From Aulostomus chinensis (Eukaryota; Chordata; Actinopteri; Syngnathiformes; Aulostomidae), in the NCBI GenBank assembly GCA_037954235.1, contig JBBMOA010000006.1:26049541-26113540 (forward strand): a DNA stretch of 64,000 nt, in the 5' to 3' direction. The first letter of the stretch is position 1. Every line of letters begins with the position of its first letter. Shown here piece by piece: positions 52,853-64,000 of this stretch. The translations under genes and the position numbers were made by a program. The notes under the pieces were generated by a model that was not told the DNA's origin, did no database searches, and saw nothing but the letters and a program-made list of their open reading frames with translations.

Positions 52853-55309
52853 TGGGACCACAGAGTTGACATGAACACACACACCCATACATGCATGCGC
52901 GTATACAGCTGGCCAGCTCGGCCTGGTTCTGGTCAGTTGCCCGTAGCCACGGCAGGCGCAGGAGTCAGCTGTCTGCCTGTGACGGATTGATACAGACACC
53001 CCGTGCCTCTGCCCCCGACACACTCAAACCTCCGCCTCCCTCTCCCTCTTCAGCAGCCGGCCCATGCCTGGTGGGCATGTTTGAGAGGAGACGTATTGAG
53101 GAGGGGTCGAAGGGGGGAGTCATCCTCCATCTTGACTGCGGCTCGTATTAGAGCATGCCCTCCTGTCACCTTCACTCAGCCACTCTGTTGGCTTCATATC
53201 TGTTAGCCATGTTAGCGACTAGGCTGCAGTCGCGCTATTACTTCATCTGGTCTGCTGACAGCAGTCTGCTGGCGGTCCCACTGTGCCTGTTGTCCTTTCG
53301 ATCGTGGACTAAGTGACTCTTCCTGACTCTCATGTGACGATGATGTGGAAGCATGTGTAGATGTTGTCATTTTCGCAGTAGTATACAGCTGTACAGCGTA
53401 GTCCACTCCCAGAATTACATCATGGTCACAACAAACCAACAAACACACTTTTGATCATGAGAATATTTGGAAAAATCTTAAAATGGCAAATATGATATGA
53501 TCCCTGTCATCAGGACACAGCAACTTAAAAAATACTTTTAAAAAAGTTTCTCATCATCTCCCACCAATATGGATACAATCTTTGTTTGGCACAGGCAAAA
53601 AGTTGTGACATTTAGAAAATAACATTGTTATGGTTCAAAGAAAAAAAACAACCCATCAATTTAAAAATGACCCCAAAATCACCCGAACAAACTTCCTGCA
53701 AAATCCATACACACAACAGTTACATTGATATACTACTAATGTGTTTTACAGTTTCTCTGCAGCTGACTGTATGGTACATGTTTGTAGCATGCAGAGGTTG
53801 TTATGAGGAGGTCAGGGTGGTTTATGAGTGTACAAATCAGAGGTGACCAGGCTTTTCTTCCCATGTACCGTGTCAACTTAAGCACTTTGGTTGAAAGGTC
53901 CTGAATCATAAATATTTTACAAAATCTTAACCTGAATTAGCAGAGAGTAATTCAAAAAATACTTCAGAATGCAGGCTGCATTACATTCCAACAAATTTTA
54001 ACAATAAATGTAGTTGCTGCAAAGCAGAATTTATGAATGAGGGTGAAATGTCCCCGTGCGTTTGACTCTGCTTACTGTTATGATTCACATGGTTATTGTC
54101 TTTGTCAGGTTTACTGCACTCATAATGTACATGGAGGTTGTTGTAAAAATGGCAGATGGTCATGTTTTTTGTGAGGTCAGTCAATCAGATGAGAAAAAAA
54201 AAAACAGGAATCAGCTGTGTTTTACAGACAATATTTGCTTGCTATTGCCAGCAATGTCATAAACATAGAGCATAAATACTGAAGTTGGACTCCCAAACTT
54301 ACTGTCCGATCAAATTATTTTCCCTTCTTGTGCTGTATCTCTGGCCTGGTGTCTACTTCAGTGTGACCTCTGTGGCTCTATATTTCCGTCTCTGGCGTTC
54401 CCTCCATCTGTCTCTCTGTCTGTCTGTCTGTCCCAGTCTCTTTCTCCGTGGCCAGTGTGAAGTGTAATTGAAGGAGCAGTCTTCACATGGCCCACAGGCA
54501 TGGAGGGGACATTGTGTGCGCTGTGGCGGCAAATTGCTCTCCTTGCTCCTCGGAGCCTATACCTCTCCTTCACTTCACTTGTCTCCTTCTCCTCTCATCA
54601 TACTCTGCCCATCTTCTCAGCTCTTTATTAGTCAGTCTTCTCTCTCTCTCTCTCCTTTCTCCAATCCTTTTCCAACGTCTTATTCAACATCCATCTTCTC
54701 CTGCAGGCTGGTTTAAAATGCGCTGCTGATATGATTTGTGCTTTATTAGATAGAATACAGAGAAAAGTGACAAGAAATATGTATAAAAGAATAGGCAAAA
54801 TTCTTCCCTTCACCTGCTGCAAAGTTCCAGACTCATCTTTTATCATCCCCAAACTCTTTACTCATGCGGAGCTTCATTGCCATGTGCCATTGGGAGGAAC
54901 GTTTAATTATTCACTTTGCTCGCTAGTCAACTGTATGCTGGTCTGCCAATCACACAGGCGACCAAGAAACCAGCAGATCTTGTCCAATACTTCAGTGCTG
55001 CTTGTGTATAGCTGCAGAAGTGTAAGCTGCAACTAAGGAGGCACTGAGGGTGCAAAAAGAAAAAAAAACAGAGTGGTGGGGTGAGTGAACACACACCCTC
55101 TTGGTTTAGTGGAAGTGACAGAGCATCTATGATAGGGGATGTGAGAAGTCTCAGATATGAAGAGTGATTCGAGCAGCCTGCCTTGAGAGAAGCACAGAAC
55201 AGGACAGAACTACGGAGGAGAGGAAGAGATAGAAGGAGGACAAAACCTGAGGGAGGAGAAACAGGGAGAGGGGAGAGTGGTTTTCGGGCCGAGACGAAGA
55301 AGCGCATGC
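52853..55309. other. Intergenic stretch without supported genes
   Basis: Complex sequence with a TCTG array near 54414-54432 and short CT tracts near 54637-54656. No exon supported. A tandem run of AAAAAAAA tracts occurs at 53640-53650 and 54195-54204. Confidence 0.4.
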
Positions 55310-55440
55310 TTCATTAAGTGAGGAAGCAATCCTGGCTAATTAAGGCTCTCCATGACAGCACTGTCAAGGATGACTGATCCTTCAAATGGCACCTCCCTCT
55401 CCTGACTGACAGCCAGCCTGCTCTCACCGCTTTGAAGGTG
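55310..55440. promoter_or_regulatory. Candidate short regulatory element
   Basis: GCTTCATTAAGTGAGGAAGC and TGGCTAATTAAGGCTC lie within 40 bases, followed by repeat-free sequence to a GTGAGAAC. No open frame fits well. Confidence 0.3.
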
Positions 55441-55649
55441 AGAACTTTCTTACTTATTCCAACAGCTTCTTTTCCCTCCGCTGCCTCTCATCCCCAAATC
55501 AAAGTGTTGTCCTTTGTTTTTGTGTCTCATTATCATTTTGTAGTTTATGTGAGTGTAAAACTATCTGATGACTTGTGTTGTATGTTTGTGTTGTGTGCTT
55601 GTGTGTCCATGTTTATGTGGTAATTGATACGGTACCTGGGCGAACTACT

Positions 55650-55990
55650 AGAGGAAATCAGTGGATGGAAGGTACAACCCATTGATTGCTTGACTAATTA
55701 ATCAGCTGCATTGGCTCCATGTGGATCCAGGCTTATTGAGTGGAGACTTGGCGTAGGGCCCTTTATGAGTCTTTAATGATTCCTTAGCCCATGGGGTCAG
55801 GGCCTCACCTGGCCTTTAGCATAGCTCTGGTAATACGACACATTGTAGCCTAGAAAGCAGGTATGACTTCGCCAAAGTTCATCCTGTCCTTAATTGTAAA
55901 CACTGGCTGTAACATCAGTGCATTGACCCAAGCAAAATAACTGTTTGACCAGGGTCTTGTTTTGTGGAGCAACATGTTTAGCTCTTATTT
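55650..55990. promoter_or_regulatory. Candidate regulatory element
   Basis: About 340 repeat-free bases with TTGATTGCTTGACTAATTAA and TCAGCTGC near 55685-55708, GTCTTTAATGATTCC near 55770 and CCTTAATTGTAAAC near 55890. Stops occur in all frames. The TAATTA core and flanking E-box-like CAGCTG are typical of developmental enhancers. Conservation not tested. Confidence 0.37.
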
Positions 55991-56255
55991 ATGGGGTTCA
56001 TTTTCACAGCAGGGTGTTTTCTCTGCATGATCCATTGTGAGCATCAACTACATGCTATACCACACATGTGTGCACTGACCTCTGCTATTCACAGAGGAGC
56101 TATGTTGACAGTTAGTGTCCCCCTGCAGGAGAGCCCACATGAAACAGCAATCTGAGCTGAAACCAAGGAGAGCAGAGGCCACGCCATATGACCCAGACGC
56201 CCAGACAGTGTTGTACTGTCCTGCCTGACATCAATCCTTTCCTACCCCCCACCGC

Positions 56256-56309
56256 CTGCCCAGCCTGCCCAGCCCTGCTCAGCCCAGCCCAGCCCAGCTC
56301 AGCCTGTCC
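56256..56309. repeat. CCCAG-type pentanucleotide tract
   Basis: About ten imperfect CCCAG, CTCAG and CCTGC units. Confidence 0.88.
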
Positions 56310-57177
56310 CAAATTGGGCGACTACGACAAGCCGCTCGTAAACATGCCTATAAAAGTCCTGTTTGCATTGCACCAGGAGGTTGCTCCGTCTCAGCTCTCT
56401 GGGGCTCACGTGAGCGAGCGCTCCGAGATGGCCGACTATCTTGGGTCTATCTGAGTGTCACAACAGGTGTTTGTGAGTCTATGTATTGCACAACATTTGT
56501 GCATGTGTCCTCAGGGTTGATTGAGTTTGTTTATGCCCAATCATCGATACATCTTCTTTTAAGTCTTATTCACAGCTTCAAGATTACAGTTATTTTAATA
56601 TATTTTATGTGGATATCATGTTTATAATGCATCTGGGCTCATGTGTCTGGGTTTTTTGAGTGAAGCCATGTTTATGTGAGTGCAAGGCTGTTGCTATGTG
56701 CTTAAAGTGTATGAGTCTACTTTCCTCAGCACTGTGGGGACTTTTTAATTGGTGAATGCATTAATAGGGCAAGACTTTAATAGCCCCCCTAATAGTTTTT
56801 TTTTCTTAAAGAGTGCCAAAAACTCATAAAATGGACGTATTAACAATGAGAGTCAACTCCATCACATGCAGAAGGAAAATAAAATAAAAGGCAATCAGAG
56901 CTGGAGAGACATTGAGCTGGTATTCAGTTCAAAATTGGACACGTAGAATTGACAAATGATAGTTAAAATGGTTGTTAGAACATTTCTACAAGGTATATGG
57001 GATGTTTAGATGCAGTTAAACAATCTAATTATATGTTTTTGACCTTATTGCACCATTTTCTATAGACAAAACTGATACATCGCTATTGGACATGCTGATT
57101 TTACCTGGCTGCCAAATAAATTAGCGATCTTAATGACTACACGGTGGTGTCAGAAGAACAGCTGGCTGTACGTCATG

Positions 57178-57193
57178 CTGCTGCTGCTGCTGC
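57178..57193. repeat. CTG trinucleotide array
   Basis: Five to six CTG units, too short to be unstable. Confidence 0.9.
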
Positions 57194-57752
57194 AACTGAG
57201 ACGGACAACAGTGGCTTTCTCCCGTTCAATCCCATAAGCTCTCTCTGTAAGCTCCCTGGTTCCCTCGGGTGGCTGGACTGGAGTTAAAGCACTACGACCC
57301 AGGCAGTTAAAGTTTACAGTGTCGTAAAAAGGACTCACGCGAGCCAGCTCTCTAAAGATAACGCTAAATACACAGTGATTACAGTGTGTATGGTCAGTGG
57401 GTTGGAACTTGGAACAGCAGATGGCACAAAGATGATTTGCAGGTTTTTTGTCCTTAAGTGCGCTCCAGAAAGATTTCTGAGTCAGTGATAGTGTGTCCAC
57501 ATGTGTCTTGTGCCATGCTATGTTAACTACACTTAATATATCCTGAGTGTGCATGTTGTAAAAGTGTGTACTCTTAACTTTTTCTCAAGTTACCATTTTT
57601 TCCTAATGCCCAGTGTTTGATTGTGATAACTGTGACTAACACTGCAGAAATGTAAAATAAGCTTAACTTAGAGAACACAGGACCACATGAGGTTTATTCT
57701 GCGGTCTCACATCCCCTAGTTTCCACTTTACAGCTTCCCAGCGAGGCCTTGG

Positions 57753-57759
57753 GTGTGTG

Positions 57760-57803
<44 letters not shown>

Positions 57804-57825
57804 TGTGTGTGCGCGCGCGCATGTG
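57753..57825. repeat. GT microsatellite ending in GCGCGCGCGC
   Basis: About 30 GT units with one TT interruption run into five GC units. This alternating purine-pyrimidine block of 70 bases is a strong Z-DNA candidate. Confidence 0.96.
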
Positions 57826-58599
57826 TCTGTGCAGGAGAGAGAGAGCAAGAGCAATTTCGTTTTAGAGTCAGTGAGAACATAGGGCCATTTTTAACCACAG
57901 TCACAAGACGCCAGTATAGGGTTAGAAAAGTGATGAGCTTCTGCTCTCAGAATAGTCCCTAGGAGGCAATGAGGCCCCTGTCACTGACCCTGGCCCACAT
58001 TCCAGTTGGCAGACCCACAGTTGTTGGGTCAGACATGGTTCCTGTATTGGTGAGGGACAAGATGATATGGAGGGGTGGAGGGTGGGGGTGGGGTTGATGC
58101 AATGTGGTCCATTTTACCACTGACAACTGCACTCCATATGACACACCCCAACACGGGGAATGAGGAATGGTGTTGTAATGTGAGATTTTACCTTTTTACC
58201 CTCTCTGTTCAGTTTAGTTTCTATCTGTTTCTGCTTCAGCTGGGCTTCACAACCTAAAAACTCTCAGTCCCTCAGTGTCTCAGGTTCCTAAATCATACAT
58301 CCTAGCTCCCCCACCCCCAATAACTCAACCCTCGCCAAAGGTTGACCGTAAGAATATTCTTGTATGATGCATGACTGGAAGAGATTCCTTTGAGAATAAT
58401 GATAATAATAGTAAAAAAAAAAAAGCCCCTAAATACTGCAGGCTAACTGTAACACAGCGAGGTCAGGGGAAGGTAAAGGATCCAGTAACAAGTAGTTTGA
58501 GACAATCTCATTACAGCTCATTGTCTTGTGCTTTGTGTAGGAAAGATGTGAGAAAGGATTCAATCAGATGAAAAACGAGAGAAATTGAACAGAAAAGAG
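57826..58599. other. Intergenic stretch before the minisatellite
   Basis: Complex non-coding sequence with a 12-base A run near 58414-58425. No exon is supported. Confidence 0.4.
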
Positions 58600-58803
58600 A
58601 AAAGCATGTCAGTTTAAAGCTGGGATACCCGACAAAAGCATGTCAGTTTAAAGCTGGGATACCCGACAAAAGCATGTCAGTTTAAAGCTGGGATACCCTA
58701 CAAAAGCATGTCAGTTCAAAGCTGGGATACCCTACAAAAGCATGTCAGTTCAAAGCTGGGATACCCTACAAAAGCATGTCAGTTCAAAGCTGGGATACCC
58801 TAC
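58600..58803. repeat. Minisatellite, 34-bp unit, six copies
   Basis: Six head-to-tail 34-base units start at 58600, 58634, 58668, 58702, 58736 and 58770. Each begins AAAAGCATGTCAGTT and contains AAAGCTGGGATACCC. Two diagnostic sites change stepwise: copies 1-3 have GTTTAAAG and copies 4-6 GTTCAAAG; copies 1-2 end CCCGAC and copies 3-6 CCCTAC. There are no spacers, so it is not a CRISPR array. The ordered variants point to growth by local unit duplication. Confidence 0.97.
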
Positions 58804-59027
58804 ATGACTTTCATACAAGGTTTTATACAGGATTCACAATCTTGCTGAGTACGCACTGGTTTGGGCAAGCCAGCATGGCAAGATGGCACAAAAATTCCCA
58901 AGTGGCTGAAGAGTAAAGACTCCAATCGACAAGTGTGTGAGGAGAACAAGAACACAATCCCCAGGACCTGAATCAGAACAAATCAAACATTTTTTTCCAA
59001 GTCATTTATGGATGCCATCGGGTAGTG

Positions 59028-59034
59028 TATAAAA
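59028..59034 (+). promoter_or_regulatory. TATA box of a possible LTR or small promoter
   Basis: TATAAAA in GGTAGTGTATAAAACCCAAC, with a plausible start about 30 bases on. It lies 225 bases after the minisatellite and 345 bases before an AATAAA. Promoter activity is unproven. Confidence 0.35.
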
Positions 59035-59504
59035 CCCAACTGTCAGTAGCCAGTCGAAGCAGCAGAAACACTGTGGTATATTATATGCCACCTTGTGTTG
59101 CCTGGCATGAGCCGACTTAGCCTTAGCCCCATTATGTAACATTAACAAAAGGTATGTGATTTGTTACGTTTCCCGCTGCACTTCACCCAAATGTGTGTTT
59201 TTACTCCTATTTTTTGACCAAAATGGAAAAGTGCATGTTAAGAGCTGCTCTCTCACCTTCATGTTTGCTTATTGTGAAAATCTCGTTGGCAAAATCTGTC
59301 TTGTGGTATTTTCCACAAGAGTTGAAATGGAGTGTGTGATCCCTAGTCGTTAAGTGTGTTCCCCAGTATTTGAGTAACAATAAAACTTGCTGAAGCCAGT
59401 TGTTTAATGTATGTTCCCAGGATGATGGGGCTAATCTGTTAGGGTTAATAAAAGTGTATCCAAAGCTTAATCAACAAGAAAGATCGCGTCAAAGTGTGCT
59501 GACA

Positions 59505-60107
59505 GGTCAGAGACCTGCATCATCACTAAATACATTTCAATGATCAGTAGCAATTTTTCCCAGGAATGAGGTATATTTAATGTTGAAAACCTGCTCTGTT
59601 TCATCAGCACCTCATATTTATACTATGACAAATACTCACAGCAGCAGCAGTGAAGTAACCACAGCGCTCCTCTGTTGGCCAGATGGAAGCCAGAGCTTTG
59701 CTAAGTGCTGTTGTGGCGGTGGTTGTCGCTTTCTCCACCCACAGTTTTCCAGCCAGTCTGACAATTCCAGCCATCGACACTTCAGTCACAAGCCGGCTCT
59801 CCTGACCTCTGGGCTACTGCTACTCCTGACTACAAGTGTTGCAGACAATCAGTTTGGAGACTAGCTGCATATATGGAGATTGAGCACTGATCTGTGTCTC
59901 CCCAGTGGGAATGAGTATATGGAGTGGTATGGAAGTGTTGTATGGACTCTGTCTTTTACTTTCAACACCCTACTCCCAGGTGGTGACAGCCCAGTGCTAA
60001 GTGCGGTAATAGCCAATTGATTTTGGTCTCTTTTTTTTGTTGGTGGCTAGACATAAATCAAAGTGTCTGTCAGGACCTCAATGTAGTTGGGAGAGTGTGT
60101 GTACATC
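59505..60107. other. Intergenic stretch without supported genes
   Basis: Complex sequence with a short CAG run near 59639-59650 (GCAGCAGCAG). No exon supported. Confidence 0.4.
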
Positions 60108-60116
60108 TGTGTGTCT

Positions 60117-60162
<46 letters not shown>
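60108..60162. repeat. GT microsatellite
   Basis: About 26 GT units with TC and TA interruptions at the left. Confidence 0.96.
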
Positions 60163-60164
<2 letters not shown>

Positions 60165-61142
60165 TGGGGGTAGTGAGGGGTCTGTTTGGACTGGGAGAGT
60201 GTCAACAATTAATCCAGCCTCTGATCTCCAGGCCAGTGCTCCTCTGACCCTGAGTCACAATCCAAATGGGACGGCAGCTCCACGACAGAGCTAAAGTCAA
60301 CACGGAGAGTGCGCCTGCGAGAGGACTTTTAATGCATCACCTCATATTTTATTTAGTTTCATATATCACTCAACACATATTAGATTTCAATAGGCATATC
60401 CAGTAATGAACTGAAAGTTTGTACATCTAGATGTCACAATCCAATGACTTTTTATAGCCCATTTTACTTTTTGCACGTCATTAAAAAGCTTGCATTCATG
60501 TAATGTTTTTCTGTTTAATCCAAAAGAAACCTGTTCTAAGAAATCAAAATACTCAGCCCCCCTCCCTCAGGAATCCAAGACACAAGGAAAGAGGTGGAAT
60601 CATAGAGAATACAGATGTGAGCAACACCGGAACCATGTTAATCCTTTTAATTCAATTATGGTAAATACGGACAGAGCTTCCCTCTAAACAAAACACAATA
60701 TGCAGGCTGTGGCAGGGGGGGTCCTCTGATGTAGGCAGGCGTCTCAGTGGGAGTCCTGGTGGTCTCCTGGGATACCTCCCAGCTCCCGAGCCCCCTACTG
60801 GTGCTCTTCCCCCAAAGGCTGTCCCTGGCCCAGCATTAAGCATTAGCTGGACAATATGGCTAGGACAATGGGCTTTGCACCACACACACGGTGTGCCTAT
60901 ATGTGACCAGCTGTAGTCATTCCTATACAGACCTCATGGGAAGGTGGGAAGCGACGGAGACGAGAGGCTTGGACGGCGTGTAATGTGTCAGGATTGAGTA
61001 TTAAATGGGGATCTGCCAGAGTGCTTTGGGGCCTGGCTAGTTCATTACTCCTGAAATGGTTCTGTGCAGTGCTAACCTGCTAACCCAGGCCCGACTGACA
61101 CCGACACCTCCTCCCCCATGAAAGAGAGTATCTGTTCCCTGG
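60163..61142. other. Intergenic stretch without supported genes
   Basis: Complex sequence. 60940-61060 is repeat-free and base-balanced with AGTATTAAATGG, but motif density is low. No exon supported. Confidence 0.4.
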
Positions 61143-61410
61143 GATGAACGCAGGGCGAGATGGGGAGCAGAGAGGGGGGGGGGCTGAGAGAGGGAGTATG
61201 TTTTTGAAACAGTTAGACAATCTGTTTGGATTAGGCCCAACGCTGAAGAGACATGGAAATGACGGGCAACCAGGACGAGGGGAGGAGAGGAATAGGAGAG
61301 GGAGGAGGAGAGGAGAGAGTCAGGGAGACAGATGGAGAGGAAAGGTGGTGGTGGAGGGGTTGAGTAGAGGCGATGGGGGAGGTGAGGAGAGTAGAGGGGT
61401 CGGAGACTGG
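61143..61410 (+). repeat. Purine-rich (GA/GGA) tract
   Basis: The plus strand is largely G and A in GAGAGG, GGAGGA and AGAGGGG variants, with a 10-base G run at 61174-61183. The region is interrupted by mixed sequence at 61195-61255. Confidence 0.85.
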
Positions 61411-63170
61411 AATCTCAGGATCTGAGGCTCTTTTGGCTTGATGGTTCCCAGATGTTGTAGGCCTCCCTCACCCCTCCTTCCCCTCTCTGCTGTGGTGAAT
61501 ACACAGGAGCCCAGTTAGCCATGCGGGACAGATGGGTCAGTGGCTGTGTGGAGATGGGCCTCCTGTGGACCAGAGGAAATGGGAGGCAAGAGGCATCCTC
61601 TCCTCCCAACAGTCACAGGCCAGAGGGGGCAGATCTGGCTTTGTTTTTGCATCGTCTCTCCACCCTGGGCACTCTCGGTGGGTGAGAGCTGCGTGTGTGT
61701 GTGTGTGTGTGCGCGCACTTGCATGAATATGCATATTTACATGCTCACCCTATGCATACTCCAAACTGCTGCATGGAGTGAATGGGAGATAGCAGTAGAT
61801 AGTTTCTGTTCTAAAGAACCCTGCAGTGCTGTATACATTGCACGCTGCAGACAATGTGCAGGTGCTTGGTCACACTGAAGCCAATGTTGAAACTCTGGGG
61901 CTGCTAGATTTACAGCCTCTGGACGCAGCCGGCCATGTTTCAGGATGAAGGCGTGTTCTCATGCACCTTTCTGCAGAAACGCTTACACTCCTCACTCTAC
62001 TGCCTACTCAGCGGCAAAACATATTGAAGCTGTATATTAGACAGTTGTTGACTGGCCTCTGAAGTTCACATCTGTCAACATATTGGAAGGTGTCAAAATC
62101 TGAACAACAACTAGTCAACCCACCTACTTTAGTTCACTGCCACTTGCATCCTTCCTCTTTTACTTACAGGAAAGGAAAGCTATCAACATCTGTGGTAACA
62201 TTAGACATTCATTGAGTGGTTACCTTGAATGAATTTGTTTTCAGTGAGCTCATTTGTCATCAGTTTCACAAAACCATCAACTAATCACACCATTCCATTG
62301 AGAGTCTTTGGACTTGAATGCATTTGCCAGTACAGTAAATCCTACAAGGATGCAGCTACAGACATCTGCTGGGCTGTACTGAGCTGGATTCATCCCAAGA
62401 TTCTTATTCCAACCTTGTGAGCCAAAGCTGGGTGGCTCAGAGACCATAAGCCCCCTAGTTAGTAAGGGCTTGAGAAGGCTGCAGCTCCACTTAATTGTCA
62501 ATTGGTGTTCAAGTGATGACACATATGCTCGTTTTAGGTCCAAGGAGTTTTTGTATCCTTCTGGGTGCTTTTAAATCCAGAGCCACACTTGGGGAATAAG
62601 CTACAAAAGCTTTCACTTAATTTGTGGTCATGGATGCCAGATATGGAGAGCGACATTCTATCTCCCGTGAGAAGGCTGGATATCATCCTCTGGATGGAGT
62701 GGCGAGGTGTGTATTTGAAGCATCTCAGGGCTATCACGGTAGACCTATTGATGGCAAAATGCTTGTGCTTGTGTGATGCTAAAGAGGAATTGGGGGGGTT
62801 CCGTCATAATCTGGAGTCCACAGCTGCCTCGTGTCACTCCATGACTCTGTCCCCCACGTATCCTCCCTAAAATAAAAAGTCTAGACCATGTTCTGGGTCT
62901 TGCCAGTTCAGTCAGACAGACAAAACAGCAGATGGAAAGACAGACATGATAAACAAAGCTGAAACTTTCTCCTTCCTGTGAGGACTCACTTCAAGAGACT
63001 CTCTGTAGACTTTTAGACTTTGCTCTTCATGGCAAGACATGGTGTCTATTAAGCCCATTAATAAATAAGGCATGGCAATTGCGCCACCAAAGAAATAGAT
63101 ATCTCACTATTACTTATTTAACTCTGCTGAATTATTTATTGTTTATTCCAAATGATCTTTCTTTTGAGTG
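61411..63170. other. Intergenic stretch with uncertain open frames
   Basis: A GT tract with GCGCGC lies at 61692-61717. Over 62229-62870 several protein-like but unassigned frames are open on both strands (for example LLNPEPHLGNKLQKLSLNLW on plus near 62570). They could be decayed retroelement sequence. No reverse transcriptase motif such as YADD is visible. No exon is supported. Confidence 0.35.
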
Positions 63171-63174
63171 TACA

Positions 63175-63386
63175 TTTTCAGCTTGGGTATCCCATGTGAG
63201 CGCTACCAGTGGCGTATGATTTGGATAGCCAAGTTCAACTTGGATAAGTTTGTGAGGGGGAACATGCGGCTGCCGGTGCAAACCTACTGCAGGGGCTTGG
63301 AGAAGAGATCCTTGATGATCATGTTACTGACATCAAAGAATAAGTACACCAAAGTCAACAGCCGAGCTGTATTAAACACCCATTGA
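63175..63386 (+). CDS. Possible exon or retroelement fragment, unidentified
   Basis: An open frame of about 70 codons follows an acceptor-like TACATTTTCAG (AG at 63179-63180 region). It reads LGIPCERYQWRMIWIAKF, NLDKFVRGNMRLPVQTYCRG, then LEKRSLMIMLLTSKNKYT to TGA at 63384-63386. Composition is protein-like, with Trp, Tyr, Phe and charged residues spread evenly. A good donor is missing, and no poly(A) signal follows closely. One minus-strand frame is also open. I do not recognise it. It may be a lone exon, a decayed element or chance. Confidence 0.2.
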
Positions 63387-63469
63387 AAGACAGACACAGA
63401 CACGTACTTTCTCTTCCTCTCTCACACTCATTTCCCCTCTATGTCTTCCTTGCTCTGTTCCTGAAACAC

Positions 63470-63700
63470 TCTGGGTCCGTGGGGAAAGATAAATTATGGG
63501 CCTAGTGGCTTTTTGAAGTCTTCTCGGCATCAACACCAATAAACACCAAGCACGGCCCGCCTCCCTGCTCCTAAATTAAGTAATTATTACCTCTGTTGTG
63601 ACTTGACCATGTGTAGCACAGCAACAGTGCATCAGGGCAGGGTTGAAAACCTGGGGTCGGCAATGAAAACAGGCAGTGGGAACAAGTGGAGCATATGCCC
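63470..63700. promoter_or_regulatory. Candidate regulatory element
   Basis: Repeat-free block with AAGATAAATTATGGGCC near 63486, CACCAATAAACACC near 63534 and CCTAAATTAAGTAATTATTACC near 63570-63591. The last has two adjacent homeodomain-type cores. Stops in all frames. Conservation not tested. Confidence 0.33.
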
Positions 63701-64000
63701 CCTAATGAAGTAAAGACCTTGGCTATCTCCATGCTGAATGATTTACGCTGATGCATAGTGACCTCTGAGAATTCATGGGTCATAGCTTGTGCAGGATTTC
63801 TTCCCTGCTTGGCACACACTGGTATCCTAATGGATGCTAATCACTCAACCTTTAAAAGGTTTGGTGTTTGTTGAGACTTTATAATTTTCATGCCTCTTAG
63901 CTGTGGCAGTTTAAATGAACACAAATAATTAAATACTCTAATCAAAAAACCTTTTGTTATATGGTTAATGCAATATAGTGCTTTGATTTTAAAGTCCAGG
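63701..64000. other. Window end, no gene supported
   Basis: AT-rich complex sequence with TTTAAAAGG and AAATAATTAAATAC motifs. Nothing further can be called. Confidence 0.4.

Larger units (their letters stand above)
55991..57752. other. Intergenic stretch without supported genes
   Basis: A CCCAG/CTCAG pentamer tract lies at 56256-56309 and a CTG array at 57178-57193. A minus-strand frame of 134 codons at 57150-57554 reads SCSSSSS across the CTG array and has no recognised domain. AT-rich sequence fills 56560-57120. Confidence 0.4.
58600..59504 (+). mobile_element. Possible solo LTR-like segment
   Basis: In order this segment has tandem repeats (58600-58803), a TATA box (59028), a donor-like AAAAGGTATGTG at 59152, AATAAA at 59379-59384 and again at 59447-59452, and a possible CA end near 59504. 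Repeats upstream of TATA and a downstream poly(A) signal are the layout of a retroviral or retrotransposon LTR. No matching second LTR, primer binding site, coding region, TG start or target duplication was found, so it could equally be a stand-alone promoter plus terminator. Boundaries are guesses. Confidence 0.25.

Noticed and set aside
58600..58803. CRISPR-like array
   Set aside because: Units are directly contiguous with no spacers, and the genome is eukaryotic.
61617..61632. CTCF-like GCCAGAGGGGGCAG
   Set aside because: Only the right half of the consensus matches; the CCASY part is missing.

Overview
The window reads as vertebrate, most likely ray-finned fish, nuclear DNA. Dinucleotide (CA/GT)n arrays are very dense, about one long array per 2 kb, and there are many G/C homopolymer runs of 10-18 bases. 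Several dispersed repeats match families I recall from teleost genomes, including one with tRNA-like pol III A and B boxes. The few gene parts that can be supported have short introns and GT-AG borders. Nothing bacterial, viral-genomic or organellar is seen. The species cannot be named.

Layout. Positions 1 to about 10,150 hold the 3' part of a plus-strand gene that I could not identify. Its best supported part is the last coding exon (8640-8851), which follows a strong acceptor and ends in a Gly-rich, then Ser/Arg-rich C-terminus. A 3' UTR of about 1.3 kb follows, with three AATAAA signals, the last at 10128. Two smaller candidate exons (4373-4485 and 4727-4831) join in frame across a 241-base intron, but their phase does not fit the last exon directly. 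Either an exon is unseen or they belong to another isoform or transcript.

From about 10,150 to 64,000 no protein-coding gene can be supported. This stretch looks like a gene desert. It holds simple repeats, old repeat copies, and islands of non-repetitive sequence with clusters of homeodomain, POU, PBX/MEIS or C/EBP-like motifs. These islands (10.4-11.0, 17.6-17.9, 25.6, 28.7-29.1, 32.6-32.8, 34.5, 35.6-35.9, 47.6, 49.2-49.5, 50.4, 55.3-56.0 and 63.5 kb) are candidate conserved non-coding elements. Conservation could not be tested, so the label rests on composition and motifs only.

Items that stand out: a six-copy 34-bp minisatellite just upstream of a TATA box and AATAAA signals (58.6-59.5 kb), which looks like a solo LTR or a small promoter; a dispersed repeat split by a 0.4 kb insert carrying two CTCF-like motifs in the same orientation (31.8-32.4 kb); a SINE abutting a second repeat family (36.1-36.4 kb); a 350-bp polypyrimidine tract (34.1-34.5 kb); and an open frame behind a possible acceptor at 63.2 kb.
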